From Rhodobacter xanthinilyticus (GTDB lineage: Bacteria > Pseudomonadota > Alphaproteobacteria > Rhodobacterales > Rhodobacteraceae), in assembly GCF_001856665.1 (NCBI RefSeq), contig NZ_CP017781.1, positions 2,682,001 to 2,746,000 of the forward strand: 64,000 nucleotides of DNA, read 5' to 3'. Under the pieces are notes generated by a model. It saw nothing but the letters and a program-made list of their open reading frames with translations. It had not been told where the DNA came from and did no database searches. The number at the start of each line of letters is the position of its first letter. The first letter of the stretch is position 1. Of the stretch, positions 1 to 8,206 are shown one piece after another. The translations under genes and the position numbers were made by a program.

Positions 1-593
1 GCTGCGAATGGGTGCATCTGGTCGACCTGAACGGCGCCTTCGCGGGCGAGCCGGTGAACGCGGCGGCGGTCGAGGCAATCCTGGCGCGGATCAAGGTGCC
101 CGCCCAGCTCGGCGGCGGCATCCGCACGATGGCGACCATCGCCACCTGGATCGAGAAGGGCCTCTCGCGGGTGATCCTCGGCACTGTGGCCGTCGAGAAC
201 CCCGCCCTCGTGCGCGAGGCGGCGCGTGAATTCCCGGGCAAGGTGGCGGTGGGCATCGATGCGCGCGGCGGGCGCGTGGCGACCAAGGGCTGGGCCGAGG
301 AGACCGATGTGATGGTCACCGATCTGGCGCGCAGCTTCGAGGACGCGGGCGTCGCGGCGATCATCTACACCGATATCATGCGCGACGGCGCGATGACCGG
401 CCCGAATATCGAGGCGACCGAAGCGCTCGCGCGCGCGGTGTCGATCCCTGTGATCGCCTCGGGCGGGGTCTCCTCGCTGCCCGACCTGATCGCACTGCGC
501 GACACCGGCGTGATCTCGGGCGCGATCTCGGGCCGCGCGATCTATGACGGCGCGCTCGATCTCGGCCAGGCACTCGCCGCGCTCAAGGGCTGA
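1..593 (+). CDS. hisA: HisA, ProFAR isomerase (5' end missing)
   Basis: Isomerises ProFAR to PRFAR in histidine biosynthesis, in the cytoplasm. The frame is already open at the first base and reads [15 protein letters not shown], which is internal beta-strand sequence of the (beta/alpha)8 barrel, so roughly the first 45 residues lie outside the window, including the first catalytic Asp. Visible family features are QLGGGIR (first phosphate-binding loop), VGIDARGG (strand with the second catalytic Asp) and VIASGGVSS (second phosphate site). It ends 181 bases before hisF on the same strand, but a long palindrome fills that gap. The identity is clear; only the N-terminus is missing. Confidence 0.95.
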   Translation, partial: CEWVHLVDLNGAFAGEPVNAAAVEAILARIKVPAQLGGGIRTMATIATWIEKGLSRVILGTVAVENPALVREAAREFPGKVAVGIDARGGRVATKGWAEETDVMVTDLARSFEDAGVAAIIYTDIMRDGAMTGPNIEATEALARAVSIPVIASGGVSSLPDLIALRDTGVISGAISGRAIYDGALDLGQALAALKG

Positions 594-634
594 GGGAGAA
601 GGGGGCGCCGCCCCCTCGCCCGTTCCGGGCTCAC

Positions 635-698
635 CCCCGGGATATTTTCGGCAAGATGAAACCAAGCGCCATTTCATCTTGCCAAAAATATCCCGGGG
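635..698. repeat. Subfamily A palindrome, full copy (hisA-hisF gap)
   Basis: Two 27-base arms (635-661 and 672-698) are inverted repeats with a single mismatch and a 10-base loop. Each arm runs from CCCCGGG through GATATTTTCGGCAAGATGAAA. The A/T-rich tract is inside the stem and no T-run follows, so it is not a classical intrinsic terminator. It is flanked by GC-rich hairpins (GGGGGCGCCGCCCCC on the left, GGGGCAGCGCCCC on the right), as at 8080-8144. It separates hisA from hisF within the his cluster. Confidence 0.9.
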
Positions 699-774
699 TG
701 CGGGGCAGCGCCCCGCTCGCGGCGCTTTCCTTGCGCGCCCGCAGGGGTTATGCAGACCGCAAAGGAGCCCGCCC

Positions 775-1533
775 ATGCTGAAGACGCGCATCATCCCCTG
801 CCTCGACGTGGCCGATGGCCGTGTCGTCAAAGGCGTGAATTTCGTCAACCTGATCGATGCGGGCGATCCGGTCGAGGCCGCCAAGGCCTATGACGCGGCG
901 GGCGCGGATGAGCTCTGTTTCCTCGACATCCACGCCACCCACGAAAACCGCGGCACGATGTTCGATCTCGTCACCCGCACCGCCGAGCAATGTTTCATGC
1001 CGCTGACGGTCGGCGGCGGCGTGCGCAGCCATGAAGACGTGCGCAAGCTCCTGCTCGCCGGCGCCGACAAGGTCTCGTTCAACTCCGCCGCGGTGGCCAA
1101 CCCCGATGTCGTGGCCGAGGCCGCCGACCGTTTCGGCAGCCAATGCATCGTCGTCGCGATCGACGCGAAGACCGTCGCCCCGGGCCGCTGGGAGATCTTC
1201 ACCCACGGCGGGCGCAAATCCACCGGCATCGACGCGGTCGAATTCGCCCGCACGGTCGAGGCCAAGGGCGCGGGCGAGATCCTGCTGACCTCGATGGACC
1301 GCGACGGCACCCGCGCGGGCTTCAACCTCGCGCTGACCCGCGCGATTTCCGATGCCGTGGCGCTGCCGGTGATCGCCAGCGGCGGCGTCGGCACGCTCGA
1401 CCACCTCGTCGAGGGCGTGACCCAGGGCGGCGCCTCGGCCGTGCTCGCCGCCTCGATCTTCCACTTCGGCGAATTCACCATCCGCGAGGCCAAGGAACAC
1501 ATGGCCGCCGCAGGCATCCCGGTGCGGCTGTGA
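775..1533 (+). CDS. hisF: HisF, imidazole glycerol phosphate synthase cyclase subunit
   Basis: Cyclase subunit of IGP synthase, which with HisH converts PRFAR plus ammonia to IGP and AICAR. The 252-residue product has normal length. The two catalytic aspartates are visible: Asp11 in IPCLD and Asp130 in VVAID. Phosphate-binding loops TVGGGVRS and VIASGGVG are also present. The ATG at 775 is chosen because AAAGGAG lies at 761-767; longer in-frame starts would read through the palindrome. HisE follows 88 bases downstream on the same strand. Confidence 0.97.
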   Translation: MLKTRIIPCLDVADGRVVKGVNFVNLIDAGDPVEAAKAYDAAGADELCFLDIHATHENRGTMFDLVTRTAEQCFMPLTVGGGVRSHEDVRKLLLAGADKVSFNSAAVANPDVVAEAADRFGSQCIVVAIDAKTVAPGRWEIFTHGGRKSTGIDAVEFARTVEAKGAGEILLTSMDRDGTRAGFNLALTRAISDAVALPVIASGGVGTLDHLVEGVTQGGASAVLAASIFHFGEFTIREAKEHMAAAGIPVRL

Positions 1534-1621
1534 GGCGCGAGCTGAGCTATCGCCCCGCCGACACGGCCACCGTGCCAACCGAGCCGCCCCCCCGCATCGC
1601 CGCCGCGAAAGGAGCCCGCCC

Positions 1622-1933
1622 ATGACCATCCTCGCCCAGCTCGCCGCCACCATCGAGGCGCGCAAATCCGCCGACCCGGACAGCTCCTGGACCGCGAAAC
1701 TGCTCTCCAAGGGCCCGGAGAAATGCGCCCAGAAATTCGGCGAGGAGGCGATCGAGGCCTGCATGGCGGTGGCCAAGGGCGACCGCGAGAACCTCGTCTA
1801 CGAGGCCGCCGACGTGCTCTACCACCTGCTGGTGATGCTCGCCGCGCGCGAGGTCACGCTCGAGGAGGTGCTGGCCGAACTCGCCCGCCGCGAGGGCACC
1901 TCGGGCCTTGCCGAAAAGGCCGCCCGCGGCTGA
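1622..1933 (+). CDS. hisE: HisE, phosphoribosyl-ATP pyrophosphatase
   Basis: Hydrolyses PR-ATP to PR-AMP, the second step of histidine synthesis. The 103-residue all-alpha MazG-like protein shows the acidic metal-binding signature in KFGEEAIEA followed by [12 protein letters not shown]. It stands alone rather than fused to HisI, as is usual in alphaproteobacteria. AAAGGAG at 1608-1614 supports the start. It is the last histidine gene of the cluster; the next genes are unrelated DUF1330 proteins. Confidence 0.96.
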   Translation: MTILAQLAATIEARKSADPDSSWTAKLLSKGPEKCAQKFGEEAIEACMAVAKGDRENLVYEAADVLYHLLVMLAAREVTLEEVLAELARREGTSGLAEKAARG

Positions 1934-2003
1934 GCCGCGACCCTGAACCGCCTTGCCAGACGCCCGCCCCGCGCGCAGACTTCGCGTGAAACGGGAGGGG
2001 AAA

Positions 2004-2306
2004 ATGACACCGACACCCAAGGGTTACTGGATCGGCCACGTCACCGTCGACGATCCGCAGGCCTATCAGGCCTATCGCGCGGCAAATGCCGCCGCCTTCG
2101 AGAAATTCGGCGGCAAATTCCTCGTGCGCGGCGGCGCGCAAGAGGTCGTCGAGGGCGATCTGCGCCCGCGCGCGGTGGTGATCGAATTCCCCTCCCTCGC
2201 GGCCGCCCGCGCCTGCTACCTCAGCCCCGAATACCAACACGCGCTCGCGCTGCGCACACCGGTCTCGGAGGCCGATCTGTGCATCGTCGAGGGCTGGGCG
2301 GAGTGA
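2004..2306 (+). CDS. DUF1330 family protein, first copy
   Basis: A 100-residue protein of the DUF1330 (dimeric alpha/beta-barrel) family, with the usual YWIGHVTVDDPQAYQAY opening and the VVIEFPSLAAARACYLSPEYQ core. No biochemical role is established for the family. The start at ATG 2004 follows a GGGAGGGG ribosome-binding site; an upstream in-frame start would add a basic, unconserved leader. Its TGA overlaps the GTG start of a second DUF1330 gene, so the two are translationally coupled tandem paralogues. Confidence 0.85.
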   Translation: MTPTPKGYWIGHVTVDDPQAYQAYRAANAAAFEKFGGKFLVRGGAQEVVEGDLRPRAVVIEFPSLAAARACYLSPEYQHALALRTPVSEADLCIVEGWAE

Positions 2307-2623
2307 GCGCGCCCGGCTTCTGGGTCGCCCATGTCACGATCCTCGACCCGGCGGGCTACGCCGCCTACCGCGCCGCCGCCGCCCCCGCGATCGCCGCCGC
2401 CGGCGGGCGAATCCGCGCGCTCGGCGCCCCGCAAGACACCGTCGCGGGCCAGATGCGCCCCGATACCGTGATCGTCGAATTCCCCTCCCTCGCCGCCGCC
2501 CGCGCCTGCTATTTCGGCGCGCCCTATCAAGCCACCCTCGCCGCGCGCGACGCCGCCGCCGCGGTCGATCTGACCATCCTCGAAGGCCTGCCCTTCAACG
2601 ATGCCGAAATATCCCGGGGGTGA
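2303..2623 (+). CDS. DUF1330 family protein, second copy
   Basis: Second DUF1330 protein, about 106 residues, starting at GTG 2303 inside the stop of the first copy (GTGA overlap). The paralogue shares FWVAHVTILDPAGYAAY and IVEFPSLAAARACYFGAPYQ, so the pair looks like a tandem duplication that has diverged, with the N-terminal half least alike. The last codons (DAEISRG and the TGA) are written by a dispersed intergenic repeat half-site, which suggests the original C-terminus was replaced. Function is unknown. Confidence 0.82.
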   Translation: MSAPGFWVAHVTILDPAGYAAYRAAAAPAIAAAGGRIRALGAPQDTVAGQMRPDTVIVEFPSLAAARACYFGAPYQATLAARDAAAAVDLTILEGLPFNDAEISRG

Positions 2624-2656
2624 GGCCCGCATGGGCCGGGGGGGCAGCGCCCCCCG
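2600..2656. repeat. Subfamily A half-site overlapping a gene end
   Basis: Only the right half of the subfamily A palindrome is present: GATGCCGAAATATCCCGGGG, then TGAGGCCCGC and GGGGGGCAGCGCCCCCC. This matches the right half and flank of the full element at 8118-8180 closely. No left half precedes it; the DUF1330 reading frame runs straight into it and stops within it at 2621-2623. Confidence 0.8.
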
Positions 2657-2667
2657 CGCCCCCTCCG

Positions 2668-2727
2668 CCCTTGCCACCCGCGCCCTTGCCTCCCGCGCCC
2701 TTGCCTCCCGCGCCCTTGCCTCCCGCG
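2668..2727. repeat. Four tandem 15-bp repeats
   Basis: Four head-to-tail copies of CCCTTGCCTCCCGCG, the first with one substitution (CCACC), followed by a partial unit. They lie in the 126-base gap before the TerB-like gene and form no obvious gene. This is a likely strand-slippage microsatellite with possible length variation between strains. Confidence 0.85.
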
Positions 2728-2749
2728 CCCGCGCCGCTAGAGTGAGCCC

Positions 2750-3193
2750 ATGTTCAAAACCCTCCTCGGCCTCCTCGCCGCGCCCCACCCCGATCCGCTG
2801 ACCGCCGACGACGCCGAGCTCGCGCTTGCCGCCCTTCTCGTGCGCCTCGCGCGCTCCGACGGCCGCTATGACGAGGCCGAACAGATCCGCATCGACCGCA
2901 TCCTCGCTGCCCGCCGCGGGCTTGGCCCCTTCGAGGCGACCGAGCTGCGCCGCAGCGCCGAGGCGCTCGAAGAGACCGCCCCCGACACCGTGCGCTTCAC
3001 CCGCGCGCTGAAGGACAAGATCGCCCATGACGACCGGATCGCGGTGATCGAGGCGATGTGGGAGGTGGCGCTCGCCGATGAGGCGCGCGCCCCCGATGAA
3101 GAGGCGATGATCCGCCTCGCGGCCAGCCTGCTGGGCATCAACGACCGCGATTCGGCCTTCGCGCGGCAACGCGTTCTCGCCCGCGAGGGCTGA
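2750..3193 (+). CDS. TerB-like (tellurite resistance B fold) protein
   Basis: A 147-residue helical cytoplasmic protein resembling the TerB-like family (COG4103). Features are ALLVRLARSDGRYDEAEQIRIDRIL, with acidic residues in the first helical pair, and MWEVALADEARAPDEEAMIRLAASLLGI, a second related helical pair ending in the family's LLGI. TerB folds bind divalent metal through such acidic residues, but no ter operon surrounds this gene, so tellurite resistance should not be assumed. The end of the gene forms one arm of a 13-bp inverted repeat. Confidence 0.75.
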   Translation: MFKTLLGLLAAPHPDPLTADDAELALAALLVRLARSDGRYDEAEQIRIDRILAARRGLGPFEATELRRSAEALEETAPDTVRFTRALKDKIAHDDRIAVIEAMWEVALADEARAPDEEAMIRLAASLLGINDRDSAFARQRVLAREG

Positions 3194-3233
3194 GCGCCGC
3201 CGCGGCCCGCTGCCGCACCCCGGGCGAGAACGC
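3171..3233 (+). terminator. Long hairpin overlapping the terB-like stop codon
   Basis: GCGTTCTCGCCCG (3171-3183) and CGGGCGAGAACGC (3221-3233) are a perfect 13-bp inverted repeat with 37 bases between them, containing the stop codon. CCCGTTTT follows the right arm, so it can act as a rho-independent terminator. The left arm is coding sequence. Nothing clear is seen in the remaining ~130 bases before the ABC transporter gene. Confidence 0.6.
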
Positions 3234-3365
3234 CCGTTTTGGCGCAATCTGCCTGCCTTTTTGGCCAAGTCCGCCCCCTTCTCCCTGCGGAACCTGTCAT
3301 TGCCCCGTTGCAATCGCCCCCGAAATCGCGCCAACTTGACCGAACGGACAAAGAGAAGCCCAAAA

Positions 3366-4178
3366 GTGACCCAGACCGCTCCCGCCTCCGCCGACGCCGC
3401 CGCAGCCTCCGCCGCGCCCGTCATCGAAATTCGCGACCTGCACAAGAGTTACGGTCCGCTCGAGGTGCTCAAGGGCGTCTCGGTGACCGCGCGCCGCGGT
3501 CAGGTGATCTCGCTGATCGGCTCCTCGGGCTCGGGGAAATCGACGCTGCTGCGCTGCTGCAACCTGCTCGAGGACAGCCAGGCGGGCGAGATCCTGTTCG
3601 AGGGCGAAGCGGTGAAATGGCAAGGCGCGGGCCTTGCGCGCCGCCCCGCCGACCGCGCCCAGGTCACCCGCTTTCGCACCAATCTCTCGATGGTCTTCCA
3701 GCAGTTCAACCTCTGGTCGCACATGTCGATCCTGCAAAACGTGATGGAGGCGCCGCTGACCGTGCTCGGCCGCCCCGTGGCGGAGGTCGAGCCGCTCGCG
3801 CGCGAGCTTCTCGCCAAGGTCGGCATCGGCGACAAGGCCGAGGCCTGGCCCGCGCAGCTCTCCGGCGGCCAGCAACAGCGCGCCGCGATCGCGCGCGCGC
3901 TGTGCATGCGCCCCGAGGCGCTGCTTTTCGACGAGCCGACCTCCGCGCTCGACCCCGAGCTGCAACAGGAGGTCGTCAAGGTCATCAAGGATCTCGCCGC
4001 CGAGCACCGCACGATGATCCTCGTCACCCATGACATGCGCCTGGCCGCCGATGTCTCCGACCATGTGATCTTCCTCCACCAAGGCAAGATCGAGGAGGAG
4101 GGCCCGCCCGAGGCGCTCTTCGGCGCGCCGAAATCCGAGCGGCTGAAACAATTCCTGTCGGCAACCCTGCCGGCGTGA
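3366..4178 (+). CDS. Polar amino-acid ABC transporter ATPase
   Basis: ATPase subunit of a polar amino-acid uptake transporter (HisP/ArtP/GlnQ class), bound to the inner face of the membrane. Walker A is GSSGSGKST (residues 52-60), followed by the Q-loop VFQQFNLW, the signature LSGGQQQR, Walker B LLFDEPTSALD and the switch His in LVTHD. The GTG at 3366 gives 270 residues; the upstream open frame is unconserved. A binding protein and two permeases follow in the same direction, completing the system. The substrate cannot be read from sequence, but the downstream amidoligases suggest an amine or amino acid. Confidence 0.9.
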   Translation: MTQTAPASADAAAASAAPVIEIRDLHKSYGPLEVLKGVSVTARRGQVISLIGSSGSGKSTLLRCCNLLEDSQAGEILFEGEAVKWQGAGLARRPADRAQVTRFRTNLSMVFQQFNLWSHMSILQNVMEAPLTVLGRPVAEVEPLARELLAKVGIGDKAEAWPAQLSGGQQQRAAIARALCMRPEALLFDEPTSALDPELQQEVVKVIKDLAAEHRTMILVTHDMRLAADVSDHVIFLHQGKIEEEGPPEALFGAPKSERLKQFLSATLPA

Positions 4179-4218
4179 TCTGAAGACCAAAAACACTCTC
4201 AACAGCGGAGCTGATACC

Positions 4219-4935
4219 ATGAAGAAGCTGATCCTGACCGCCGCGGCGCTGGCGCTGAGCGCGGGCCTTGCCTCGGCGCAGACCGTGCGCATGGGCACCG
4301 AGGGCGCCTACCCTCCCTACAACTTCATCAACGACAAGGGTGAGGTCGACGGTTTTGAGCGCGAGCTCGGCGATATCCTGTGCGAGAAGGCCGGCGTGAC
4401 CTGCGAATGGGTCACCAATGAATGGGACAGCATCATCCCGAACCTGCTCTCGGGCAACTATGACACGATCATGGCCGGCATGAGCATCACCGACGAGCGC
4501 AAGGAAGTCATCGACTTCACCGAGGCCTATTATCCGCCCGCGCCCTCGGCCTATGCCGCGCTCAAACCCGATGCCGACTTGAAGGGCATCGTTGCCGCCC
4601 AGGTCGGCACCATCCAGGCCGATTTCGTCGCCAAATCGGGCGCAACGCTGCTCGAATTCCCGACGCTCGACGACACCGTCGCCGCGGTCAAGAACGGTGA
4701 GGCCGATGCGGTCTTCGCCGACAAGGACCCGCTCGCGGCCTTCGTGACCGCAGAGAGCGGCATCCAATGGGTCGGCGAGGATGTCGCGCTTGGCGGCGGC
4801 GTGGGCATGGGCCTGCGCAAAACCGATGCCGAGCTGAAGGGCAAATTCGACGCCGTGATCGCCGAGATGAAAGCCGATGGCTCGCTCAACGCGCTGATCA
4901 CCAAATGGTTCGGCCCCGACGTCAAGGGCTTCTGA
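4219..4935 (+). CDS. Amino-acid ABC transporter periplasmic binding protein
   Basis: Periplasmic solute receptor of the family 3 (SBP_bac_3) type, 238 residues. The N-terminal signal peptide MKKLILTAAALALSAGLASA is cleaved before QTVRMGTEG. The family core is visible in YPPYNFINDKGEVDGFERELGD, and the Arg ligand for the substrate carboxylate is expected in TDERKEVIDFTEAYY. The gene lies 40 bases after the ATPase gene. A GC-rich hairpin follows its stop, as is common where the receptor is made in excess over its permeases. Confidence 0.93.
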   Translation: MKKLILTAAALALSAGLASAQTVRMGTEGAYPPYNFINDKGEVDGFERELGDILCEKAGVTCEWVTNEWDSIIPNLLSGNYDTIMAGMSITDERKEVIDFTEAYYPPAPSAYAALKPDADLKGIVAAQVGTIQADFVAKSGATLLEFPTLDDTVAAVKNGEADAVFADKDPLAAFVTAESGIQWVGEDVALGGGVGMGLRKTDAELKGKFDAVIAEMKADGSLNALITKWFGPDVKGF

Positions 4936-4958
4936 CCCCGACGCCGTCCGACGACCTC

Positions 4959-4984
4959 GGGCGGGGGCCTCCGGGCGCCCGCCC
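4959..4984 (+). promoter_or_regulatory. Intergenic hairpin after binding-protein gene
   Basis: GGGCGGG (4959-4965) pairs with CCCGCCC (4978-4984) over a 12-base loop, between the binding-protein and permease genes. There is no T-run, so it more likely stabilises the upstream mRNA or attenuates partially than terminates fully. Such hairpins explain differential expression in other ABC transporter operons; here that is inference. Confidence 0.5.
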
Positions 4985-5005
4985 CTCCCGCAAAGTTTCT
5001 CCCAG

Positions 5006-5887
5006 ATGTTCACCCATTGCGCTGACCCATCCCAACTCGAGGGCCTGAGCTGGCTTCTGTGCTACCTGACCACGGGCAAGCAGTTCCTGTTCTACGGCTC
5101 CTTCCTGATCGTGATCGCGCTCTTGGTGGTCACCGCGCCGGTGGCGCTCCTGTTCGGCTTTGGCGGGGCGCTGGCCGCGCGCAGCCAGATCCTGCCGCTG
5201 CGGCTCTTTGGCAAGGGCTATACCTCGATGGTGCGCGGCGTGCCCGACATCATCTTCTTCCTCTTCGTGCCGGTCGCCATGGACCAGGGGCTCGAATATC
5301 TGCGCCATCTGTGGAAATGCCCGCCGAGCGATGCGCCGGTCTGGGCCAATAACGAATTCAACGTCTGCGCCGCGGCGAAGATCCCGCTCTCGACCTCGCC
5401 GCAGATCTGGCACGAGGCCTATGGCTTTGCGCTGGCGGTGGTGGCCTTCGCGGTGGTCTTCGGCGCCTTTGCCGCGAATGTGCTTTACGGCGCGATGAAT
5501 GCCGTGCCCCGCGCCCAGCTCGAGACCGCCGAGGCCTATGGCATGTCGCCCGCCCAGGTGCGCCGGCGGATCCTGATCCCGCAGATGTGGACCTATGCGC
5601 TGCCCGGGCTTGCGAATCTGTGGATGATCCTGATCAAGGCGACGCCGCTCCTGTTCCTGCTCGGCATCGAGGATATCGTCTATTGGGCGCGCGAACTCGG
5701 CGCCACCAAATCGGCGATCTACGCCTATCCCCACCCCGATTGGCGCGTGTGGTATTTCCTCGTGCTGCTCGGCTTCTACCTCGGCATGACGCGGGTCTCC
5801 GAGATCCTGCTCGGCCGCCTCACGGCGCGGCTCTCGCGCGGCCAGGCCACGATGGCCGGCGAAGCGATGCGAAAGGCCGGCGCATGA
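5006..5887 (+). CDS. Amino-acid ABC transporter permease 1
   Basis: Inner-membrane permease of the HisM/GlnP type, 293 residues with about five membrane segments. The first spans roughly residues 27-55 and the ATPase-contacting EAA-like loop is AETAEAYGMSPAQVRRRILIPQMW. A hydrophilic insertion of about 45 residues (KCPPSDAPVW through IPLSTSPQIW), rich in Cys and polar residues, lies between the second and third segments and is longer than in HisQ/HisM. The second permease gene overlaps its end by four bases (ATGA). Confidence 0.88.
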   Translation: MFTHCADPSQLEGLSWLLCYLTTGKQFLFYGSFLIVIALLVVTAPVALLFGFGGALAARSQILPLRLFGKGYTSMVRGVPDIIFFLFVPVAMDQGLEYLRHLWKCPPSDAPVWANNEFNVCAAAKIPLSTSPQIWHEAYGFALAVVAFAVVFGAFAANVLYGAMNAVPRAQLETAEAYGMSPAQVRRRILIPQMWTYALPGLANLWMILIKATPLLFLLGIEDIVYWARELGATKSAIYAYPHPDWRVWYFLVLLGFYLGMTRVSEILLGRLTARLSRGQATMAGEAMRKAGA

Positions 5888-6717
5888 CCCAAAGCTGCCT
5901 CGAGATCATCTCCGATTACGGCCTGCGCTCGATCGGCATCGGCGAGCGGCTGCTGCCGCGCTCCGATTTCACGCTCTGCCATGAATTCACGCTGATCGGC
6001 TCCGGGCTGATCTGGAACCTCTATTTCGGCCTTGTCGCGATGGCGCTGGGGTTTTTCCTCGCCAATGCGCTGGCGCTGGCGAAGACCAGCCCGCGCGCGG
6101 CGCTGCGCAAACCGGCGGAATGGTTCATCTTCGTGTTCCGCGGCTCGCCGCTCTTCATCCAGTTCTTCCTGGCCTATGAGCTCCTCGTGCTGTTGCCGCG
6201 CACGGGCATCAATATTTTCGGCCTGACGATCGAGACCGCCTGGACGACGAAAGCCTGGGCGGGGGCGCTTTTTGTGCTCTTCCTCAACACCTCGGCCTAT
6301 TCGGCGGAGATCTTCTACGGCGCGCTTTGTGCGGTGCCCAAAGGCGATCTCGAGGCCGCCGATGCCTATGGCTTCACCGGCTGGAAGAAGTTCCGCAAAG
6401 TGGTCTGGCCGACGACGCTGCGGCTCGCCTGGCCTGCCTATACCAACGAGGCGATCTTCCTCGTCCATGCCACGACGCTCGTCTTCTTCTCGGGCTTCCC
6501 GGCCTATCAACAAAGCGGCGACGCGCTCTATTACGCGAAATATTTCGCCGACAAGACTTACAACCCCTTCATCCCCTACCCGATCGCGGCCTTCTATTTC
6601 GTCCTGGTGACGCTGGCCCTGATCTGGCTCTTCGGGATGGTCAACCGCCGCCTGAACCGGCATCTTCCGGGCGCCCAGCGCCCCAAACTGAAGGTCAGGC
6701 CGCAAATCATCAGGTGA
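5884..6717 (+). CDS. Amino-acid ABC transporter permease 2
   Basis: Second inner-membrane permease, 277 residues, pairing with the preceding one. Its start ATG overlaps the previous stop (ATGA), indicating coupled translation in equal amounts. The EAA-type loop is DLEAADAYGFTGWKKFRKVVWP, and the FVFRGSPLFIQFFLAYE segment is typical of HisMQ-type permeases. The C-terminus is basic and cytoplasmic. Only four bases separate it from the first glutamine-synthetase-like gene, so transporter and enzyme are one operon. Confidence 0.88.
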   Translation: MTQSCLEIISDYGLRSIGIGERLLPRSDFTLCHEFTLIGSGLIWNLYFGLVAMALGFFLANALALAKTSPRAALRKPAEWFIFVFRGSPLFIQFFLAYELLVLLPRTGINIFGLTIETAWTTKAWAGALFVLFLNTSAYSAEIFYGALCAVPKGDLEAADAYGFTGWKKFRKVVWPTTLRLAWPAYTNEAIFLVHATTLVFFSGFPAYQQSGDALYYAKYFADKTYNPFIPYPIAAFYFVLVTLALIWLFGMVNRRLNRHLPGAQRPKLKVRPQIIR

Positions 6718-6721
6718 GGAC

Positions 6722-8053
6722 ATGGACTGGCTGAAAGATCACCCCGAGGTGCGCACGATTCGCGTCGCAGCGGCGGACCTCAACGGGGTGGCGCGGGGAA
6801 AACGCATCCCCGCACGTTTTGCGAGCAAGGTATTTACCGAAGGCACCCGCTTCCCCTTCTCGGTGCTGAACCTCGACATCTGGGGCGAGGACATCGAGGA
6901 AAGCCCTCTGGTTTTTGAATCGGGCGATTGTGACGGGCTGTTGATGCCCACCGAACGCGGCTTCATGCCGATGCCCTGGCTCGAGGCGCCGACCGCGCTT
7001 CTGCCGATCTGGATGTTCCATATGGACGGCCGCCCCTATGACGGCGACCCGCGCCAGGTTCTGGCCCGCGTGCTCGACCGCTATACCGCGCTGGGGCTGA
7101 CCCCGGTCGTCGCGACCGAGCTCGAGTTCTTCCTGATCGACGATTCGGGCAAGACCCTGCGCGTGCCGCCCAGCCCCCGCTCGGGCAAGCGCCGCACCGG
7201 CGGCGAGACGCTGTCGCTCCGCGCGCTCGACGCCTTCGACAGCTATTTCACCAAGCTCTACGAGGCTTGCGAGGAAATGGATATCCCCGCCGATACCGCG
7301 ATCTCCGAAGCGGGCCCGGGGCAGTTCGAGATCAACATGATGCACAGCTCGGATGCGCTGAAAGCGGCCGACGATGCCTGGCTCTTCAAGATGCTGGTCA
7401 AAGGGCTGGCGCGCAGCCACGGCTTCGCCGCCTCTTTCATGGCCAAACCCTATGACCTCTGGCCCGGCAACGGCATGCATGTGCATTTCTCGATCCTGGA
7501 TCGCGATGGCAACAACATCTTCAACGATGGCTCCGAGAAGGGCTCGGATGCGCTCCGCCATGCGGTGGCGGGCTGCCTCGCGGCGCTGCCCGGCTCGACC
7601 TTGATCTTCGCGCCCCATGAGAACAGCTTCGACCGGCTGGTGCCCAATGCGCATGCGCCCACCGGCATCGGCTGGGCCTATGAGAACCGCACCGCGGCGC
7701 TGCGGATCCCCGCCTCGGGCCCGGCCGCGCGGCGGATCGAACACCGCGTCGCGGGGGGCGATGTGAACCCCTACCTCATGCTCGCCGCCGTGCTCGGCGC
7801 GGCCCTTGTCGGGCTCGAGGACAAGATGATCCCCGATGAGCCGCTCACCGGCAACGCCTATGCCCAAAGCCTGCCGCAGCTCCCCGCGACCTGGAACCTC
7901 GCGATCGAGACCTTCGCGACCTGCCCGCTGGTGCAACGGATCTTCCCCAAGGAGCTGGTCGCGAACTACCTGATGACCAAGCGCCAGGAAATCCACTACA
8001 TGGCCGAGCTCTCCGACGAGGAACAGACCGAGCTCTACCTCGACACCGTCTGA
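6722..8053 (+). CDS. Glutamine-synthetase-like amidoligase 1 (PuuA type)
   Basis: A 443-residue member of the glutamine synthetase superfamily, closest in layout to gamma-glutamylputrescine synthetase (PuuA), which joins glutamate to an amine using ATP. Metal and ATP ligands are visible: Glu133 and Glu135 in TELEFFL, Glu196 and Glu203 in EAGPGQFEIN, the HVHFS strand, Arg in ENRTAALRIP and RRIEHR. The beta-grasp domain starts IRVAAADLNGVARGK. It follows the transporter genes by four bases, so it probably modifies the imported compound. The real acceptor is unknown. Confidence 0.85.
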   Translation: MDWLKDHPEVRTIRVAAADLNGVARGKRIPARFASKVFTEGTRFPFSVLNLDIWGEDIEESPLVFESGDCDGLLMPTERGFMPMPWLEAPTALLPIWMFHMDGRPYDGDPRQVLARVLDRYTALGLTPVVATELEFFLIDDSGKTLRVPPSPRSGKRRTGGETLSLRALDAFDSYFTKLYEACEEMDIPADTAISEAGPGQFEINMMHSSDALKAADDAWLFKMLVKGLARSHGFAASFMAKPYDLWPGNGMHVHFSILDRDGNNIFNDGSEKGSDALRHAVAGCLAALPGSTLIFAPHENSFDRLVPNAHAPTGIGWAYENRTAALRIPASGPAARRIEHRVAGGDVNPYLMLAAVLGAALVGLEDKMIPDEPLTGNAYAQSLPQLPATWNLAIETFATCPLVQRIFPKELVANYLMTKRQEIHYMAELSDEEQTELYLDTV

Positions 8054-8079
8054 GGGGGGCGCCGCCCCCCGCTGCGCTC

Positions 8080-8144
8080 CCCCCGGGATATTTTTGCATC
8101 ATTGAAGCGCAGCTGGTTTCAACGATGCAAAAATATCCCGGGGG
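8080..8144. repeat. Subfamily A palindrome, full copy
   Basis: Arms 8080-8106 and 8118-8144 (27 bases each, one mismatch) enclose an 11-base loop. Each arm carries CCCCCGGGATATTTTTGCAT followed by a TTGAA end. GC-rich hairpins flank it (GGGGGGCGCCGCCCCCC at about 8054, GGGGGCAGCGCCCCC at about 8163). It lies directly after the amidoligase stop. Confidence 0.92.
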
Positions 8145-8192
8145 TGAGGCCCGCAGGGCCGAGGGGGCAGCGCCCCCTTTCCAGAGCTCGAA

Positions 8193-8206
8193 AATTTGAT
8201 CAAATT
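8193..8206. promoter_or_regulatory. Perfect 14-bp palindrome, likely operator
   Basis: AATTTGATCAAATT is a perfect palindrome, very A/T-rich in a GC-rich setting, 71 bases before the start of the glutamine amidotransferase gene. It fits a dimeric repressor site. It is not an FNR site, because the two TTGAT half-sites overlap instead of being separated by four bases. No regulator gene is adjacent. Confidence 0.5.

Noticed and set aside
2750-3193. Tellurite resistance gene cluster
   Set aside because: Only one TerB-like domain protein is present, without TerC, TerD or TerZ partners.
8193-8206. FNR site
   Set aside because: The half-sites overlap (TTTGATCAAA) instead of being separated by four bases.
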